Shown here: piece by piece, positions 1 through 5,761 of the stretch
Numbering within the stretch: position 1 is the stretch's first letter
Layout of the letters: every line of letters starts with the position of its first letter
DNA from: Bordetella parapertussis
GTDB lineage: Bacteria; Pseudomonadota; Gammaproteobacteria; Burkholderiales; SG8-41
Assembly (NCBI GenBank): GCA_945863085.1
Contig: CAMBCD010000169.1
Span: 1 to 6,252 of the forward strand
Length of the DNA stretch: 6,252 nucleotides
Direction of reading: 5' to 3'
The notes under the pieces: model-generated
What the model was told of the DNA's origin: nothing
Seen by the model: only the letters and a program-made list of their open reading frames with translations
The model's database searches: none
Made by a program: the position numbers and the translations under genes

Positions 1-42
1 TGCGCCAAGTACTTACAAAAAGACTAAAGGGGATCTGGCATC

Positions 43-1179
43 ATGCTGGCAACGCGCATCAGACAAAAAGACAGTGTTTTCTATTTTGCGAGTTATCCGG
101 CAAAAGAGGTGCTGGAGCGCGTGCGGTTCATCAGTCGCTTTTATGGCGAAGGTGAGGAAATTGCGCCGCAGAACCTGCCGCAGCATGACGAAATCGCCCA
201 GTTTATTTCGCGCGTCGAACGCACCGATGAAGCGTTCCAGCGCCAGATGTCGAAATCCAAGGTGCGCCAGCTGCGCAACTTTTATGAAATGGCGGTCAGC
301 CAGCCGCCGATACCCGGTACTGTCCTGTTGTTCACTTCCGATGAACTGCGCTTCAGCGCGCTTTCGGGCCAGGATGCCATCGGCAATCTCGGCGAGCCGA
401 CTTCCAAATACCTGATCATCGACGGCCAGCATCGCCTGGCGGCGCTGAAGTTCTATTTGCAGGAACATCCGGCCGAAGCGGCCTCGATCAATGTGCCCTG
501 CGTGATTTTCGACGGTCGCAGCGAGGATTTCGCCGCGGAAATGTTCGTGATCATCAATTCGACGCCGACACGCATCAACAAAAGTCACCTGGTCGATCTC
601 TACGAACGTGTGTCCTGGGCCGACCCCGACAAACGTTTTGCTGCGCGCATGGTGGAAGACCTCTACACCGAGGGCGACAGTCCCCTGCGTTACCGCATCA
701 ACCGCCTCGGCGGGCGCAGCCAGAAGGACAAATGGATTTTGCAGGCGGAACTGTTCAACGAACTGCATCGCTGGATCAGCGGTGACTGGCGCAAGATCAG
801 CCGCACCAGCAATCTATACCGTGAAAGCGAGCGCTTCTACGAAATCATCCGTGATTTCCTCAAAGCGGCGCAGAAGGTCTGGGGCGATGCCTGGGGCCAT
901 GACTCCTACCAGATCACCAAACCGGTGGCGCTGAAAGCGATGATCCGGGTGTGCGCCGATCTTGCGCGCACTGATGCCGAACCGGCGCAGGGCCGCATCA
1001 AGCGCTGGGAAGACCGGCTGGCGCCGTGGGCGGCGCAACGCGCCCAGTTCAAGGGCGACGGGTTTTACGAGCGCTTCCCGGCCAAGGGCCAGACCGAGCG
1101 GGTGACCCGCATCCACCGCGACCTCGCAAAGTGGGCCGGCATCGAAATCAAATCCAAGGCGCGGGCCGCCAAGGGCTGA
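43..1179 (+). CDS. DGQHR-domain protein (DndB-like), stand-alone
   Basis: A 378-residue protein with the signature DGQHR at residues 127-131, inside the context YLIIDGQHRLAALKFY. A second family motif, FVIINSTPTRINKSHLVDL, follows at about 168-186. These match the DGQHR/DndB family, thought to share a ParB/sulfiredoxin-like fold. DndB is known as a regulator associated with DNA phosphorothioation, but many DGQHR proteins occur without dnd genes and their role is unknown. The C-terminal half (about 190-378) is charged, probably helical, and not recognised. No signal peptide or membrane segment is seen, so it is probably cytoplasmic. The ATG is preceded by a purine-rich Shine-Dalgarno stretch (AAAGGGGA, 26-33), which supports this start. 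Only 42 nt lie upstream, so its promoter and left neighbour cannot be judged. It ends just before a strong terminator and faces convergent genes, so nothing visible downstream shares its transcript. Family assignment is fairly firm; function is not. Confidence 0.87.
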   Translation: MLATRIRQKDSVFYFASYPAKEVLERVRFISRFYGEGEEIAPQNLPQHDEIAQFISRVERTDEAFQRQMSKSKVRQLRNFYEMAVSQPPIPGTVLLFTSDELRFSALSGQDAIGNLGEPTSKYLIIDGQHRLAALKFYLQEHPAEAASINVPCVIFDGRSEDFAAEMFVIINSTPTRINKSHLVDLYERVSWADPDKRFAARMVEDLYTEGDSPLRYRINRLGGRSQKDKWILQAELFNELHRWISGDWRKISRTSNLYRESERFYEIIRDFLKAAQKVWGDAWGHDSYQITKPVALKAMIRVCADLARTDAEPAQGRIKRWEDRLAPWAAQRAQFKGDGFYERFPAKGQTERVTRIHRDLAKWAGIEIKSKARAAKG

Positions 1180-1194
1180 CGCACGACGTTATTG

Positions 1195-1233
1195 AAAAAA
1201 ACAAAGCGGCGCTTGATGCGCCGCTTTGTTTTT
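1195..1233. terminator. Bidirectional intrinsic terminator
   Basis: A perfect 12-bp stem, ACAAAGCGGCGC (1201-1212) pairing with GCGCCGCTTTGT (1218-1229), encloses a 5-nt loop TTGAT. The stem is flanked by A residues on the left and T residues on the right, giving a U-tract in both transcripts: TTTTT at 1229-1233 reading rightward, and six T from the run of A at 1195-1200 reading leftward. It lies 15 nt after the DGQHR gene stop and about 80 nt beyond the stop of the convergent Rid gene, so it can serve both. Confidence 0.9.
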
Positions 1234-1309
1234 CAGGCCAGGCGACGTTGTATTCGCCAAGTCGATATTGCGCCGCGAGGTTTTAAGGCCAGGCGATGAA
1301 GTATTCGCC
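1230..1309. repeat. Imperfect 29-bp direct repeat, 51-bp period
   Basis: Two copies lie at 1230-1258 and 1281-1309. They share TTTT, then AGGCCAGGCGA and GTATTCGCC, with 4 mismatches over 29 nt (at unit positions 5, 17, 19 and 20). The period is 51 nt. The first copy begins in the T-tract of the terminator; the second ends six bases before the complement of the Rid gene stop codon. Most simply this is an old local tandem duplication of the 3' non-coding region between two convergent genes. No coding or regulatory role is visible. Confidence 0.75.
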
Positions 1310-1314
1310 GCGTC

Positions 1315-1665
1315 CTACTTCCCGGCCTGCACCATGATTTCCACCAGCGTGTCCGGCGAGCCCAGTCGGGCTTCGACGCAGGCGCGGGCCGGCAGGTTCT
1401 GCTGATCGGCCCAGGCCGCCCACGCTTCATCCATCTCCGGTTTTGCGCGCATGTCAGTGATCCAGATCGTTGCCGACAGCAGTTTCGATTTGTCGGTACC
1501 CGCGGCTTTCAGCAGGGTGTCAATCTTGGCGAGGATTTCCGCGGTCTGTTCGCGCATGCCCTTGCTGCGGTCGTCGGCGGTGATGCCGGCGAGGTAGGCC
1601 ACATTGCCATGGGTCACGGCACGGGAGAGTCGCTTGTCGCTGTTGAATCGTTTGATGTCGCTCAT
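1315..1665 (-). CDS. Rid-family protein (YjgF/YER057c/UK114), YoaB-like
   Basis: A 116-residue protein beginning MSDIKRFN and ending VEIMVQAGK, the usual length for this small trimeric cytoplasmic family. Known Rid enzymes hydrolyse reactive enamine/imine intermediates such as 2-aminoacrylate made by PLP enzymes. The conserved C-terminal block LPARACVEARL (91-101) contains Arg94, which aligns with the catalytic arginine of RidA, and VEI (108-110) contains the conserved Glu109. The KRLSRAVTHGNVAYLAG start and DEAWAAW segment resemble E. coli YoaB more than RidA itself, so the substrate may differ. The reading frame is open further upstream (to about 1908) but that part overlaps the neighbouring gene. 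The ATG at 1665 has GGAG nine bases before it and gives the family length. It lies 48 nt after the membrane-protein gene on the same strand, probably in one operon, and leads into the shared terminator. Confidence 0.92.
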   Translation of the reverse strand: MSDIKRFNSDKRLSRAVTHGNVAYLAGITADDRSKGMREQTAEILAKIDTLLKAAGTDKSKLLSATIWITDMRAKPEMDEAWAAWADQQNLPARACVEARLGSPDTLVEIMVQAGK

Positions 1666-1715
1666 GCTGTCATGCTCCACACGGGTGTTTAAGGAAGGGC
1701 CGGACGCGCGATGGT

Positions 1716-2033
1716 TCAGATCTCGCCGGTGAGTATCAGGCGGCCGAGAAAGTAAAGGCCGGTGGCGATGAAGACATACAGCAGCAGGTCGGGGATCCTG
1801 CTTTCGCGTTTGGCGCCGATCTGGGCTGTATAGAGCATCCTGCCGACAAAAATCGCTGCGACGATCAGGATGATGGTCATCACCGGCGCCTGGTACTGTG
1901 CCCGCCACAATGCGCCCAGACCCTGGGCAAACCAGCCGCCATCGCGGAACAGGTGGTAGGAGATGCCGCCGATGCCGAGGAGTATCAGCGCGCCGACGAA
2001 CACCGTGCCTACGGTGGTGAATAAGTTTTTCAT
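1716..2033 (-). CDS. Small three-helix membrane protein, unknown function
   Basis: A 105-residue hydrophobic protein I do not recognise. Three membrane segments are apparent at about residues 8-28 (TVGTVFVGALILLGIGGISY), 50-68 (PVMTIILIVAAIFVGRMLY) and 82-101 (DLLLYVFIATGLYFLGRLI). The loop between helices 1 and 2 carries aromatic and Gly residues (FRDGGWFAQGLGALWR), and the loop between helices 2 and 3 is basic (QIGAKRESR). By the positive-inside rule the second loop is probably cytoplasmic. The ATG at 2033 has GGAAG about seven bases upstream, supporting the start. No catalytic motif is seen. It precedes the Rid-family gene on the same strand with a short gap and no terminator, suggesting co-transcription. 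The coding assignment is good because of the coherent hydrophobic pattern and ribosome-binding site; the function is open. Confidence 0.8.
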   Translation of the reverse strand: MKNLFTTVGTVFVGALILLGIGGISYHLFRDGGWFAQGLGALWRAQYQAPVMTIILIVAAIFVGRMLYTAQIGAKRESRIPDLLLYVFIATGLYFLGRLILTGEI

Positions 2034-2056
2034 TTTATGGCTTCCGTAATCCTTTA

Positions 2057-2070
2057 TTGATTTTATTCAA
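2057..2070. promoter_or_regulatory. Possible FNR/Anr-like palindrome
   Basis: TTGATTTTATTCAA matches the FNR/Anr consensus TTGAT-N4-ATCAA at 9 of 10 defined positions; the single difference is T for A at the start of the right half. It lies 23-37 nt upstream of the leftward membrane-protein ATG and overlaps the only -10-like sequence for that gene, so if real it would more likely repress than activate. AT-rich DNA produces such matches by chance, so this is a weak call. Confidence 0.25.
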
Positions 2071-2167
2071 AAACATGACAGCCTCGACAGGGGCATGTTT
2101 TGTCATTATTCATGCAATTTTCAACATTTTCCTAGGGAATCAAACCGGTGGCGCCAGTATAACGCAC

Positions 2168-2215
2168 GCCATGTGACCCCGCAGCGCGGATCTGCGCCGG
2201 CCTGCGGGTCATGGC
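2168..2215. other. Imperfect long hairpin upstream of tsaB
   Basis: GCCATGTGACCCCGCAG (2168-2184) pairs with CTGCGGGTCATGGC (2202-2215) apart from a 2-nt and a 1-nt bulge. The interior (CGCGGA and TCTGCG) can pair further with one wobble. The structure ends 43 nt before the tsaB ATG and just upstream of the likely -10 box. No T-run follows on either strand, so it is not a normal intrinsic terminator. It may be an extragenic palindrome or a protein-binding site. Confidence 0.5.
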
Positions 2216-2226
2216 AGTGTGTCGGC

Positions 2227-2232
2227 TACAAT
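2227..2232 (+). promoter_or_regulatory. Candidate -10 box for the tsaB operon
   Basis: TACAAT, in the context GGCTACAATCCGC, matches the sigma-70 -10 consensus TATAAT at 5 of 6 positions and would start transcription about 20 nt before the tsaB ATG. No convincing -35 is seen 16-18 nt upstream, where the flank of the hairpin lies. A second possible -10, TATAAC at 2158-2163, also lacks a good -35. Confidence 0.4.
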
Positions 2233-2258
2233 CCGCTGTGAGCAGCAGCAGGCAAATC

Positions 2259-2930
2259 ATGAACATTCTCGCCCTCGACACATCAACGGAACATTGCAGC
2301 GTCGCCCTGTGGCGGGACGGTGCCGTTCTTGAGCGTGCGGTCCGCGCCGGGCAGTCGCATTCGGAAATCCTCATCGGCATGGCGGATGCCGTGCTCGCCG
2401 AGGGCGGCATGCGGCTGGCCGGACTGGACGGTATTGCCTATGGGCAGGGCCCCGGGTCGTTCACGGGGCTGCGCATCGCCTGTGCCGTGGCGCAGGGACT
2501 GGCGTTTCCCGCCGATACCCCGCTGGCGGGCATCGGCACCCTGCACGCGATGGCGCTGTCCTGCGGCGCCGCGCGCGTGCTGTGTTGCCTCGATGCCCGC
2601 ATGCAGGAGATCTACCACGCGGCTTACGTGCTTGAAGGCGATGTTTATGTTGAAGTGTCGGCGCCGCGGGTCTGTGCGCCGGCGGCTGCACCGGAACTGC
2701 CGGGCACCGGATGGACGGGATGCGGCAGCGGTTTCACGGCGTACCGCGAGGTGTTGCGGCAGCGTTATGGCGCATCCCTGGTGAACATGGTTGATGACGT
2801 GTATCCGCAAGCCCGTGACGTTGCCCGTCTGGCTGCGCCGTTGTTTGCCGCGGGGCGCGGCATCCCGGCGGAAGCCGCCGCGCCGCTGTACATCCGCGAC
2901 AAGGTCGCCTTGAAAACGGCGGAGCGATGA
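2259..2930 (+). CDS. tsaB: tRNA t6A37 biosynthesis protein TsaB (YeaZ)
   Basis: A 223-residue protein of the ASKHA/Gcp-like fold. TsaB is the non-catalytic partner of TsaD; with TsaE and TsaC they attach threonylcarbamoyl to A37 of tRNAs that read ANN codons, in the cytoplasm. Visible family marks are the start MNILALDTSTEHCSVAL, SHSE at 33-36, the hallmark GPGSFTGLRI at 64-73, LDARMQEIYHA at about 107-117, and the C-terminal PLYIRDKVALK (209-219). An in-frame ATG exists at 2211, but it adds 16 residues unlike the family and falls in the hairpin. The start at 2259 gives the canonical N-terminus, although its Shine-Dalgarno (CAGG) is weak. The stop overlaps the rimI start (ATGA), implying translational coupling; tsaB-rimI adjacency is common in proteobacteria. 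Length is normal and nothing is missing. Confidence 0.96.
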   Translation: MNILALDTSTEHCSVALWRDGAVLERAVRAGQSHSEILIGMADAVLAEGGMRLAGLDGIAYGQGPGSFTGLRIACAVAQGLAFPADTPLAGIGTLHAMALSCGAARVLCCLDARMQEIYHAAYVLEGDVYVEVSAPRVCAPAAAPELPGTGWTGCGSGFTAYREVLRQRYGASLVNMVDDVYPQARDVARLAAPLFAAGRGIPAEAAAPLYIRDKVALKTAER

Positions 2931-3391
2931 GCGCGCAACTCGATGACCTGCCGCAGTTCCGGCGCATGGCGGCGGATGACCTGGTTGCCGTGGAAGCGAT
3001 CGAGCGCGCCGTTTATACGCACCCGTGGACCATCGGCAATTTCACCGATTCGCTGGATGCGGGGTACCACTGCTGGATCATGGAGCGCGATGGCAGAGTG
3101 GCTGGCTACAGCGTGGTGATGATTGCGGCAGGAGAGGCGCACCTGCTGAACCTGAGCATCGCCTTGCCGCTGCAGCGCCGGGGCTTGGGCAGCGAGCTGC
3201 TGCGTTTTGTCGTCAAGCTGGCGCGGGATTACAGCGCGCAGACCATTTACCTTGAGGTCAGGGAGTCGAATGTTGCCGGTCGCGGCTTGTATGCGCGGCA
3301 CGGTTTTACCGAGATCGGCGTGCGCAGGGCTTATTATCCGGCGGGCGCCGTGCGCGAAGACGCGGTGACCATGGAGAAGAAGCTTTCATGA
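2927..3391 (+). CDS. rimI: Ribosomal protein S18-alanine N-acetyltransferase RimI
   Basis: A 154-residue GNAT-fold acetyltransferase. RimI transfers acetyl from acetyl-CoA to the N-terminal alanine of ribosomal protein bS18. The acetyl-CoA-binding loop is Q83-RRGLGS (84-89). LEVRESN (109-115) followed by GLYARHGF (120-127) carries Glu110 and Tyr122, spaced like the catalytic Glu103 and Tyr115 of Salmonella RimI. The RRAYYP segment (133-138), then [10 protein letters not shown] near the end, is also characteristic of RimI rather than of other GNATs. The start overlaps the tsaB stop by 4 nt with GGAG only two bases before the ATG, so translation probably depends on coupling. The stop in turn overlaps the next gene by 4 nt. 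The similar RimJ/RimL or generic GNAT alternatives are less likely given the motifs and the neighbour tsaB. Confidence 0.95.
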   Translation: MSAQLDDLPQFRRMAADDLVAVEAIERAVYTHPWTIGNFTDSLDAGYHCWIMERDGRVAGYSVVMIAAGEAHLLNLSIALPLQRRGLGSELLRFVVKLARDYSAQTIYLEVRESNVAGRGLYARHGFTEIGVRRAYYPAGAVREDAVTMEKKLS

Positions 3392-4158
3392 CCGATGCAG
3401 CAAACACGCGTCGCGATGAACTGCTGAAGGAAATCGGCATCAGCCCGGTATGGCAGTTGCGCGATGCGCCGCAGGCCGCTGTTGCACCCGTTGAAGCTCT
3501 CGCGGCACGTGAACCTGACGCACCGGTGACGGCCCTGGTTCCGGCCGTGGCCCGCGGCGGCGCTCCCGGCTCTGTCACCGGCATGGACTGGCCGGCGCTG
3601 AAAGCCTGCGTCGCGGAATGCAGGGCATGCGTGCTGCACCAGAAACGCAACAAGACGGTATTCGGCGTTGGCGATGAAAACGCCGACTGGCTGTTTGTCG
3701 GCGAAGGCCCGGGCGCGGATGAAGATGCGCAGGGCGAGCCCTTCGTCGGGCAGGCGGGCAAACTCCTCGACAACATGCTGGCGGCGATTGCGCTCCAGCG
3801 CGGCACCAATGTTTATATCGCCAACATCGTTAAATGCCGTCCGCCCGGCAACCGCAATCCGCAGCCGGAAGAGGCTGAGGCCTGCAGCGGCTATCTGCAA
3901 CGGCAGATCGAACTGATCCAGCCGAAACTGATCATCGCGCTGGGCAAGGTGGCCGCGGTCAATCTGCTGGGGCGCGATGCCAGTATTGCCAGCCTGCGCG
4001 GGCAGCAGCATGCCTGGCGCGGCATTCCGTTGCTCGTCACCTATCATCCGGCGTATTTGCTGCGCACGCTGTCGGACAAGGCGAAAGCGTGGGAGGATCT
4101 GTGTTTCGCGCTTGAAACCATGCAGCGCTTGCAATCGGCGGGGACCGCCGCCATCTAA
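3388..4158 (+). CDS. udg: Family-4 uracil-DNA glycosylase (iron-sulfur type)
   Basis: A 256-residue DNA-repair enzyme that removes uracil arising from cytosine deamination or dUMP misincorporation. The catalytic core starts at about residue 68. Motif A is GEGPGADED (105-113), continuing into [17 protein letters not shown]. Motif B is HPAYLLR (220-226). Four cysteines expected to hold a 4Fe-4S cluster are present as C78-X2-C81 and C150-X15-C166, with C74 an extra nearby cysteine. [15 protein letters not shown] (144-158) is typical of the family. The N-terminus carries a short conserved-looking helix ([12 protein letters not shown], 11-22), then an Ala/Pro/Val-rich linker (about 26-64) not needed for the core fold. 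The 4-nt overlap with rimI indicates a coupled operon. Family 5 is less likely because motif A has the acidic family-4 form. Activity cannot be tested from sequence, but no key residue is missing. Confidence 0.94.
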   Translation: MTDAANTRRDELLKEIGISPVWQLRDAPQAAVAPVEALAAREPDAPVTALVPAVARGGAPGSVTGMDWPALKACVAECRACVLHQKRNKTVFGVGDENADWLFVGEGPGADEDAQGEPFVGQAGKLLDNMLAAIALQRGTNVYIANIVKCRPPGNRNPQPEEAEACSGYLQRQIELIQPKLIIALGKVAAVNLLGRDASIASLRGQQHAWRGIPLLVTYHPAYLLRTLSDKAKAWEDLCFALETMQRLQSAGTAAI

Positions 4159-4191
4159 GCCACGCGGCCAAACCTGAAACTGGAGGTCATT

Positions 4192-4890
4192 GTGAATAAG
4201 AACGCTGTGAATAAAAAAATATCCTTTTTGATTTTATTGGTGTTTTCCCTGCTCTCCGGCGGCTGCGGTTACAACACGCTGCAAACGACCGATGAGCAGG
4301 TCAAGGCCAGCTGGGCGGAAGTGCTCAGCCAGTACCAGCGCCGCGCCGACCTGATTCCGAATCTGGTCGAGACCGTGAAAGGTTTTGCCGCGCAGGAGCG
4401 CGACGTGCTGCTGGGCGTCACCAATGCCCGTGCCAAGGTGGGTTCCATCCAGGCCACGCCGGAGCTGGTCAATGACCCGAAGGCATTTGCGCGGTTTGCG
4501 CAGGCGCAGGGCGAACTGTCCTCGTCACTGTCGCGGCTGCTGGTCGTTGCCGAGAATTATCCGCAACTCAAGTCCGATGCCAATTTCCGCGATCTGCAGG
4601 CACAGCTGGAGGGCACCGAAAACCGCATCACCGTGGCGCGCAAGCGCTACATCGATTCGGTGCGCGAATACAACGTCGTCGTGCGTTCGTTCCCGAGCAA
4701 CCTGACGGCGATGATTTTCGGCCACAAGGAAAAGCCGCAATTCACCGTCGAGAACGAAAAGGAAATCAGCAAGCCGCCGAAGGTCGATTTCGGCAAGCCG
4801 GCTGCAGCACCTGCACCGGCCGCTCCTGCCAGTCCGCCGAACGCGCCACCCAGTCCTGCGAACGAGTACAGGGTACCGGCGGCCAGGTAG
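4192..4890 (+). CDS. lemA: LemA-family lipoprotein
   Basis: A 232-residue protein of the LemA family, whose biochemical role is unsettled. The family core is clear: ASWAEVLSQYQRRADLIPNLVETVKGF (about 40-66), ERDVLLGVTNARAKV, VVAENYPQLKSDANFRDLQAQLEGTENRI and ARKRYIDSVREYN, ending in FPSNLTAMIFG. These regions are known to be helical. The N-terminus is a lipoprotein-type signal with basic residues, hydrophobic LILLVFSLL, then SGGC with the acceptor at Cys25. Glycine at +2 gives no inner-membrane retention signal, so outer-membrane attachment facing the periplasm is plausible. The C-terminal 40 residues are a Pro/Ala-rich tail beyond the usual family end. The start is GTG at 4192 with GGAGGT only 4 nt upstream; a second in-frame GTG at 4207 would sit farther from it. 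It follows the glycosylase gene by 33 nt and precedes two TPM genes, a recurrent LemA-TPM arrangement. Confidence 0.93.
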   Translation: MNKNAVNKKISFLILLVFSLLSGGCGYNTLQTTDEQVKASWAEVLSQYQRRADLIPNLVETVKGFAAQERDVLLGVTNARAKVGSIQATPELVNDPKAFARFAQAQGELSSSLSRLLVVAENYPQLKSDANFRDLQAQLEGTENRITVARKRYIDSVREYNVVVRSFPSNLTAMIFGHKEKPQFTVENEKEISKPPKVDFGKPAAAPAPAAPASPPNAPPSPANEYRVPAAR

Positions 4891-4893
4891 TCG

Positions 4894-5760
4894 ATGTCCG
4901 CGTCCGCCTTGCCGCGCGCACTCGCGGCCGCGGCTCTGCTGTGTTTTGCCGTCTTCACCGCGTCGGCAGAGGTGGCGGTGCCTCCCCTGAAAGCGCGCGT
5001 TACCGACCTCACAGGCACATTGCCGGCAGACCGCGTTGCTGCACTCGAACAGCAGCTCGCCGCCTTCGAGGCGAAAAAGGGTGCGCAGATCGCCGTATTG
5101 ATGGTACCCACGGTGCAGCCCGAAACCATAGAACAATATGCAGTGCGTGCCTTCGAGCAATGGAAGCCGGGGCGCAAGGGGGTCGACGACGGCGTGTTGC
5201 TGGTTATTGCCAAGGACGATCGCAAGCTGCGCATCGAGGTCGGTTACGGACTTGAGGGCGCGCTGACCGATGCCACGGCAAAACGCATCATCAGCGACGA
5301 TATCGTGCCGCAGTTCAAGCGTGGTGATTTTGCCGCGGGTGTCGTGGCCGGCGTTTCGCGCATCATGAAAGTGGTCGATGGCGAAGCCTTGCCTCCGCCG
5401 GCGGCGGCATCACGCAACGCTCCCGGGAGCCTGCCGTTCAACCCGGAATGGCTGATTGCAGGTTTTGTGCTGTTCAGCCTCATCAATCACGCGCTGCGCG
5501 CGGTGCTCGGCAGGCTGGGCGCGGCAGGCGTCATGGCGGTCGTGGCAGGATTCATCATCTGGCTGGTGGTCAGCAGCTTGATCGGTGCATCGATTGCCGG
5601 CGTGATCGCCTTCGTGATCAGCCTGGCAGCGGGGGCACGGGCAACCTTCGGTGGCGGCCATGGTGGATCGGGAGGCGGCGGGTCGTGGTCTTCCGGCGGT
5701 GGCGGGTTCAGCGGCGGTGGCGGTCGCTCGGGAGGCGGCGGTGCGTCGGGGAGCTGGTGA
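4894..5760 (+). CDS. Exported TPM-domain membrane protein, YgcG-like
   Basis: A 288-residue protein. Residues 1-25 form a signal peptide with a likely cut after ASA (Ala25). The TPM (TLP18.3/Psb32/MOLO-1) domain spans about 30-163: VTDLTGTLPADRVAALEQQLAAFE, IAVLMVP, QYAVRAFEQWKPG, GVDDGVLLVIAKDDRKLRIEVGYGLEG, then ISDDIVPQFKRGDFAAGV. After a Pro/Ala linker come hydrophobic segments at about 184-206 and 211-246, then a glycine/serine-rich tail (253-288) ending GGGASGSW, a common ending in this family. The TPM domain should lie in the periplasm. Related plant domains act in photosystem II repair and have been linked to phosphatase activity, but the bacterial function is not settled. It starts 3 nt after lemA with AGG six bases before the ATG, so it is translated from the same message. 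A second TPM gene follows one base after its stop. Confidence 0.93.
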   Translation: MSASALPRALAAAALLCFAVFTASAEVAVPPLKARVTDLTGTLPADRVAALEQQLAAFEAKKGAQIAVLMVPTVQPETIEQYAVRAFEQWKPGRKGVDDGVLLVIAKDDRKLRIEVGYGLEGALTDATAKRIISDDIVPQFKRGDFAAGVVAGVSRIMKVVDGEALPPPAAASRNAPGSLPFNPEWLIAGFVLFSLINHALRAVLGRLGAAGVMAVVAGFIIWLVVSSLIGASIAGVIAFVISLAAGARATFGGGHGGSGGGGSWSSGGGGFSGGGGRSGGGGASGSW

Positions 5761-5761
5761 G

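Larger units (their letters stand above)
2034..2258. other. Divergent intergenic control region
   Basis: This 225-bp gap separates the leftward membrane-protein gene from the rightward tsaB. Its left half (2040-2140) is clearly AT-richer than the surrounding genes, as expected for promoters, while its right half (2141-2220) is GC-rich and carries a hairpin. No small gene with a credible start and composition is seen. A possible leftward -10 box, TAAAAT on the minus strand (2060-2065), lies 27 nt from the ATG but lacks a good -35. An inverted repeat AAAACATG (2070-2077) and CATGTTTT (2094-2101), separated by 16 nt, overlaps a competing pair ATGACA (2075-2080) and TGTCAT (2101-2106). These may be operator or leader-structure elements for the leftward gene. 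Confidence 0.6.

Noticed and set aside
13..768. Long minus-strand open frame (251 codons) opposite the DGQHR gene
   Set aside because: It is antisense to a protein with clear family motifs, shows no domain of its own, and is explained by GC-rich codon bias leaving the opposite strand open.
1230..1309. Two repeats as the start of a CRISPR array or att sites
   Set aside because: Only two imperfect copies with a 22-nt gap, no cas genes, no integrase and no flanking mobile DNA.
1666..1908. N-terminal extension of the Rid protein to 197 residues
   Set aside because: The extra part overlaps the membrane-protein gene in another frame, is Arg/His-rich and unlike the family. The ATG at 1665 has a good Shine-Dalgarno and gives normal length.
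2211..2258. Upstream ATG start for TsaB
   Set aside because: The first 16 residues do not match the family, and this ATG sits within the hairpin upstream of the likely -10 box.
3334..4134. Minus-strand open frame of 266 codons opposite the glycosylase gene, slightly longer than that gene
   Set aside because: The plus strand encodes intact catalytic and cluster motifs; the antisense product is a shadow rich in Arg, Gln and Ala with no recognisable fold.
4159..4191. A separate terminator or promoter between the glycosylase and lemA
   Set aside because: The 33 nt contain only a short GC stretch and the lemA ribosome-binding site; no hairpin with a T-run and no -10/-35 pair was found.
5640..5757. 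GGCGGT/GGAGGC-rich repeats as a possible DNA repeat array
   Set aside because: They are in-frame glycine codons of the normal Gly-rich tail of the TPM protein, ending in the family-typical GGGASGSW.
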